Shown here: positions 11,600 to 13,773 of the stretch, piece by piece | Layout of the letters: the number at the start of each line of letters is the position of its first letter | Position numbering within the stretch: position 1 is the stretch's first letter | Source of the DNA: Avimonoglobus sp965151315 | Lineage (GTDB): Bacteria > Bacillota > Clostridia > UBA1381 | Length of the DNA stretch: 13,773 nt | Assembly: GCA_965151315.1 (NCBI GenBank) | Contig: CBCTZG010000077.1 | Coordinates: forward strand, 1 to 13,773 | Direction of reading: 5' to 3' | Position numbers and translations under genes: made by a program | Notes under the pieces: generated by a model | What the model was told of the DNA's origin: nothing | Databases searched by the model: none | The model's input: only the letters and a program-made list of their open reading frames with translations

Positions 11600-13773
11600 A
11601 TGAAAAAACGAATACTTAGTATCCTGCTGCTGTGCTGCATGGTGCTGACGCTGCTGCCGACAGCGGCCTTTGCTGCGGGTGAGTTACCGGATGTCAAACT
11701 TTCCGTCCCAACGACGTTTGACAAGATAGTGGACCTTACGGAGCAGAACAAAGAATTGAAAATCAAGGACAGCAAGACCTATCTGATTAAGGGCTCCGCA
11801 GATCCGAACTGGTATTTTCAATACCGGATCAAAATCGATGGCAAGAACAATACACCGCACATCTTTCTGGACGGCGTCCGCATTCAGGCACCCAAGGACG
11901 GCCCTGCCATCGAGCTTTACGGCGGCGCCTCTGCCTGTCTGTACTTTATCGGCAACGACAGCGAGCTGATCGGCGCGGAGAACTTCGCCGCGCTGCAGAA
12001 AAACAAAACCGATGGTTATCTCCGGGTTCTGGTGCAGACGGGGACAAAGCTCACGTGTGAAGGCGGCAGGTATGGCGCTGGGATCGGAGGCTCAAAGGTC
12101 GGAATCAAGAAATTCTCGCAGGGACACGGCGTGAACCTTCATTTCGGCTCTCTGGCGACGGATATCTATGGCGGTGAGATTTCTGCGACCAGCGGCGTAT
12201 ACGGTGCGGGTATCGGCGGCGGTCAGGGTGGCGTCGGCGAGCAGATTTATGTGTATTCCGGCAAGCTGACGGTGCGGTCCGTTTCGGAAGGCGCAGGAAT
12301 CGGCGGCGGCCAGGGCGGCCCCGGACGCTTTATTTATATCAAGGGCGGCACGGTGAATGCCGGCAGCGAGTCAGGCGGAGCAGGAGTCGGCAGCGGCGAT
12401 CAAGACGGACAGAACAAGTCGGAAGATGCGCATCATATCGAGATTTCCGGTGGAACGGTCGAAGCTTGGAGTAACTATGCCGGCGCAGGAATCGGTGGCG
12501 GAAGAGGCGGTTCGGGCTGTGACATTTCCATCACCGGCGGCGTGGTGAGGGCGCAGGGCTACTGGGGCGCGGGCATCGGCGGCGGCATGAACGGCAACAG
12601 CGGGAACATTCTGATCAAGGACACAACGCTGACTGCGCAGTCCATTCCGCTTTATCCGGACCCCCATTATTATGAAGACGACGCCATTAGAGGTGGTCCT
12701 GCAGTCGCGGTCGGAAGAGGCTCAAACCGGGCGCACTACTGGGTAGTGATGCAAGATCAGGAATTTGCAATTTCTATAGAAGAGAACATCAAAATCGGAG
12801 CCTCGGACGGGAAGTCCGTGTGGCTGAGCGCGACAGGGTGGCAGTGGCGCCGCAACCAGGGACCGCATAAGAAGTACTGGGGCACCACAACGGAGCTCCT
12901 TATCCCCAACGAAAATGGGCGCGTGGACCTGCAGCGGCTGAGCCTGCCGTATGCCTACAATTACGGCAGAGTAATCAGCAAGCTGGAGCTGCGCTGCGAG
13001 GAAAGCACATGTAGCCATGAATTTGGCTGGGCGAACAGGGACGGCTGCCACATATGGGCCTGCATGAAGTGCGGCGCACGAGACCCCGCCGCGGAAATGT
13101 CCAAACAAAACGCCAAACACATTCCCGGCGACTGGGGCAATCAGAAGCAGCTCTGCACTGTGTGCGGCCATGTGATGGGAACGGACACGAAGGCGCCGGT
13201 GCTGGAGGGTTTGAAGGACGGTGAGAGCTACTCCGTCGAGGATACCATCGATGGAAATCCCGGCGCGTACACCTTCATCGTGAGCGACCCGGCTGCATCG
13301 GGAGAGACGTCCTCCGGCATCAAGTCAGTGACCATCAACGGCGAACCGCAAGACGGCCCCACCTATCATCTCCCCGCGCCGGATGGCGACGACAATGACC
13401 CGGGAGCGAAATATACCGTGGTCGCGACTGACAACGCGGGAAACGAAACTACGGCGACAGTCAGAACATACAGGCAGCACCACGTGAAGGTCATCAGCCC
13501 GGACGGCAACGGAACGGCTTCCGCATCTCCTGACAAGGCCGTAGCTGGTACGGAAATCACCCTGACCGCAACGCCCAAAGAGGACTACCGCTTCAAGGAG
13601 TGGCAGGTTGTATCTCCGGCAGGGCTTGTAATCACCAACAACAAGTTCACCATGCCGGACAGCAATGTGGAGGTCAAAGCTATCTTCGAGGAGGACGAGC
13701 CTCCTGCACCTACCGAGCATACCGTCAGATTCAATGCCAACGGTGGCGGCGGCACAATGGCAGATGTCACCGG
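11600..13773 (+). CDS. Large secreted surface protein: beta-helix, zinc-ribbon, Ig-like and InlB-type repeats (3' end beyond window)
   Basis: The frame is open from the ATG at 11600 (GGAGGGAACGGG upstream) to the window end: 724 codons without a stop. Residues 1-25 are a signal peptide with cleavage predicted at AFA-AGEL. Residues about 155-335 hold six glycine-rich turns around GAGIGGG (158, 201, 230, 259, 293, 321), typical of right-handed beta-helix surface proteins of gut Firmicutes. A Cys-rich part follows with C488-x2-C491 and C519-x2-C522 (further Cys at 471 and 483), a likely zinc ribbon. Residues about 532-622 look like an Ig-like domain (YTVVATDNAGNETTATV), 627-697 like a divergent InlB B-repeat (GTEITLTATP…FKEW…MPDSNVEVKAIF), and HTVRFNANGGGGTM (707-720) opens a Listeria-Bacteroides repeat. 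More repeats and a cell-wall anchor probably lie beyond the edge. The likely role is adhesion or glycan binding. Confidence 0.9.
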   Translation, partial: MKKRILSILLLCCMVLTLLPTAAFAAGELPDVKLSVPTTFDKIVDLTEQNKELKIKDSKTYLIKGSADPNWYFQYRIKIDGKNNTPHIFLDGVRIQAPKDGPAIELYGGASACLYFIGNDSELIGAENFAALQKNKTDGYLRVLVQTGTKLTCEGGRYGAGIGGSKVGIKKFSQGHGVNLHFGSLATDIYGGEISATSGVYGAGIGGGQGGVGEQIYVYSGKLTVRSVSEGAGIGGGQGGPGRFIYIKGGTVNAGSESGGAGVGSGDQDGQNKSEDAHHIEISGGTVEAWSNYAGAGIGGGRGGSGCDISITGGVVRAQGYWGAGIGGGMNGNSGNILIKDTTLTAQSIPLYPDPHYYEDDAIRGGPAVAVGRGSNRAHYWVVMQDQEFAISIEENIKIGASDGKSVWLSATGWQWRRNQGPHKKYWGTTTELLIPNENGRVDLQRLSLPYAYNYGRVISKLELRCEESTCSHEFGWANRDGCHIWACMKCGARDPAAEMSKQNAKHIPGDWGNQKQLCTVCGHVMGTDTKAPVLEGLKDGESYSVEDTIDGNPGAYTFIVSDPAASGETSSGIKSVTINGEPQDGPTYHLPAPDGDDNDPGAKYTVVATDNAGNETTATVRTYRQHHVKVISPDGNGTASASPDKAVAGTEITLTATPKEDYRFKEWQVVSPAGLVITNNKFTMPDSNVEVKAIFEEDEPPAPTEHTVRFNANGGGGTMADVT

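Noticed and set aside
12371..13770. Several minus-strand open frames opposite the large adhesin
   Set aside because: High GC content suppresses stop codons; the plus-strand frame has a signal peptide and ordered domains and explains the region.

Overview
The window reads as Firmicutes chromosomal DNA with an unrelated segment joined to it. Positions 1 to about 7933 are AT-rich, carry strong AGGAGG-type ribosome sites, and encode an anaerobe-style gene set (desulfoferrodoxin, carbamate kinase, flavin reductase, AGCS amino-acid symporter, yybP-ykoY riboswitch). I infer a gut or rumen clostridial host, probably Lachnospiraceae. No species is claimed.

Left part, nearly all on the minus strand. 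In transcription order from the right: a sodium:amino-acid (AGCS) symporter (7235-5799) with its own promoter and terminator; a two-iron superoxide reductase (5430-5059) with an extended -10 promoter, a long leader hairpin and a strong terminator; a GH5_9-like beta-glucanase without signal peptide (4876-3551); a carbamate kinase / GNAT acetyltransferase pair (3156-1719); a CaCA cation exchanger (1360-419) behind a complete Mn2+-type riboswitch and terminator; and a ybjQ/DUF74 gene killed by a stop codon and a frameshift (327-45). A flavin reductase-like gene (7397-7933) points the other way from the symporter.

Right part. About 29 bases after the flavin reductase gene lies a fragment of a large serine recombinase (8195-7962, minus), truncated at both ends, followed by roughly 600 bases with no recognisable gene. 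From about 8800 GC content rises sharply and all genes run on the plus strand: a small HTH protein, a sigma-70-like protein that appears to have lost most of region 2, a two-membrane-segment protein overlapping it, an intrinsic terminator, a second similar two-membrane-segment protein, a 5' stub of a surface-protein gene, a membrane-anchored collagen-like protein with tryptophan-rich repeats and a globular C-terminal region, and a large secreted beta-helix / zinc-ribbon / InlB-repeat protein that runs off the right edge.

The right part looks like horizontally acquired DNA: a regulator-sigma-membrane-protein module feeding exported surface proteins. The stub repeats the signal-peptide coding region of the large adhesin, so the collagen-like gene probably sits where another adhesin of the same kind used to be. 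That cassette, and the internally shortened sigma factor that would control it, are the most interesting parts of the window.
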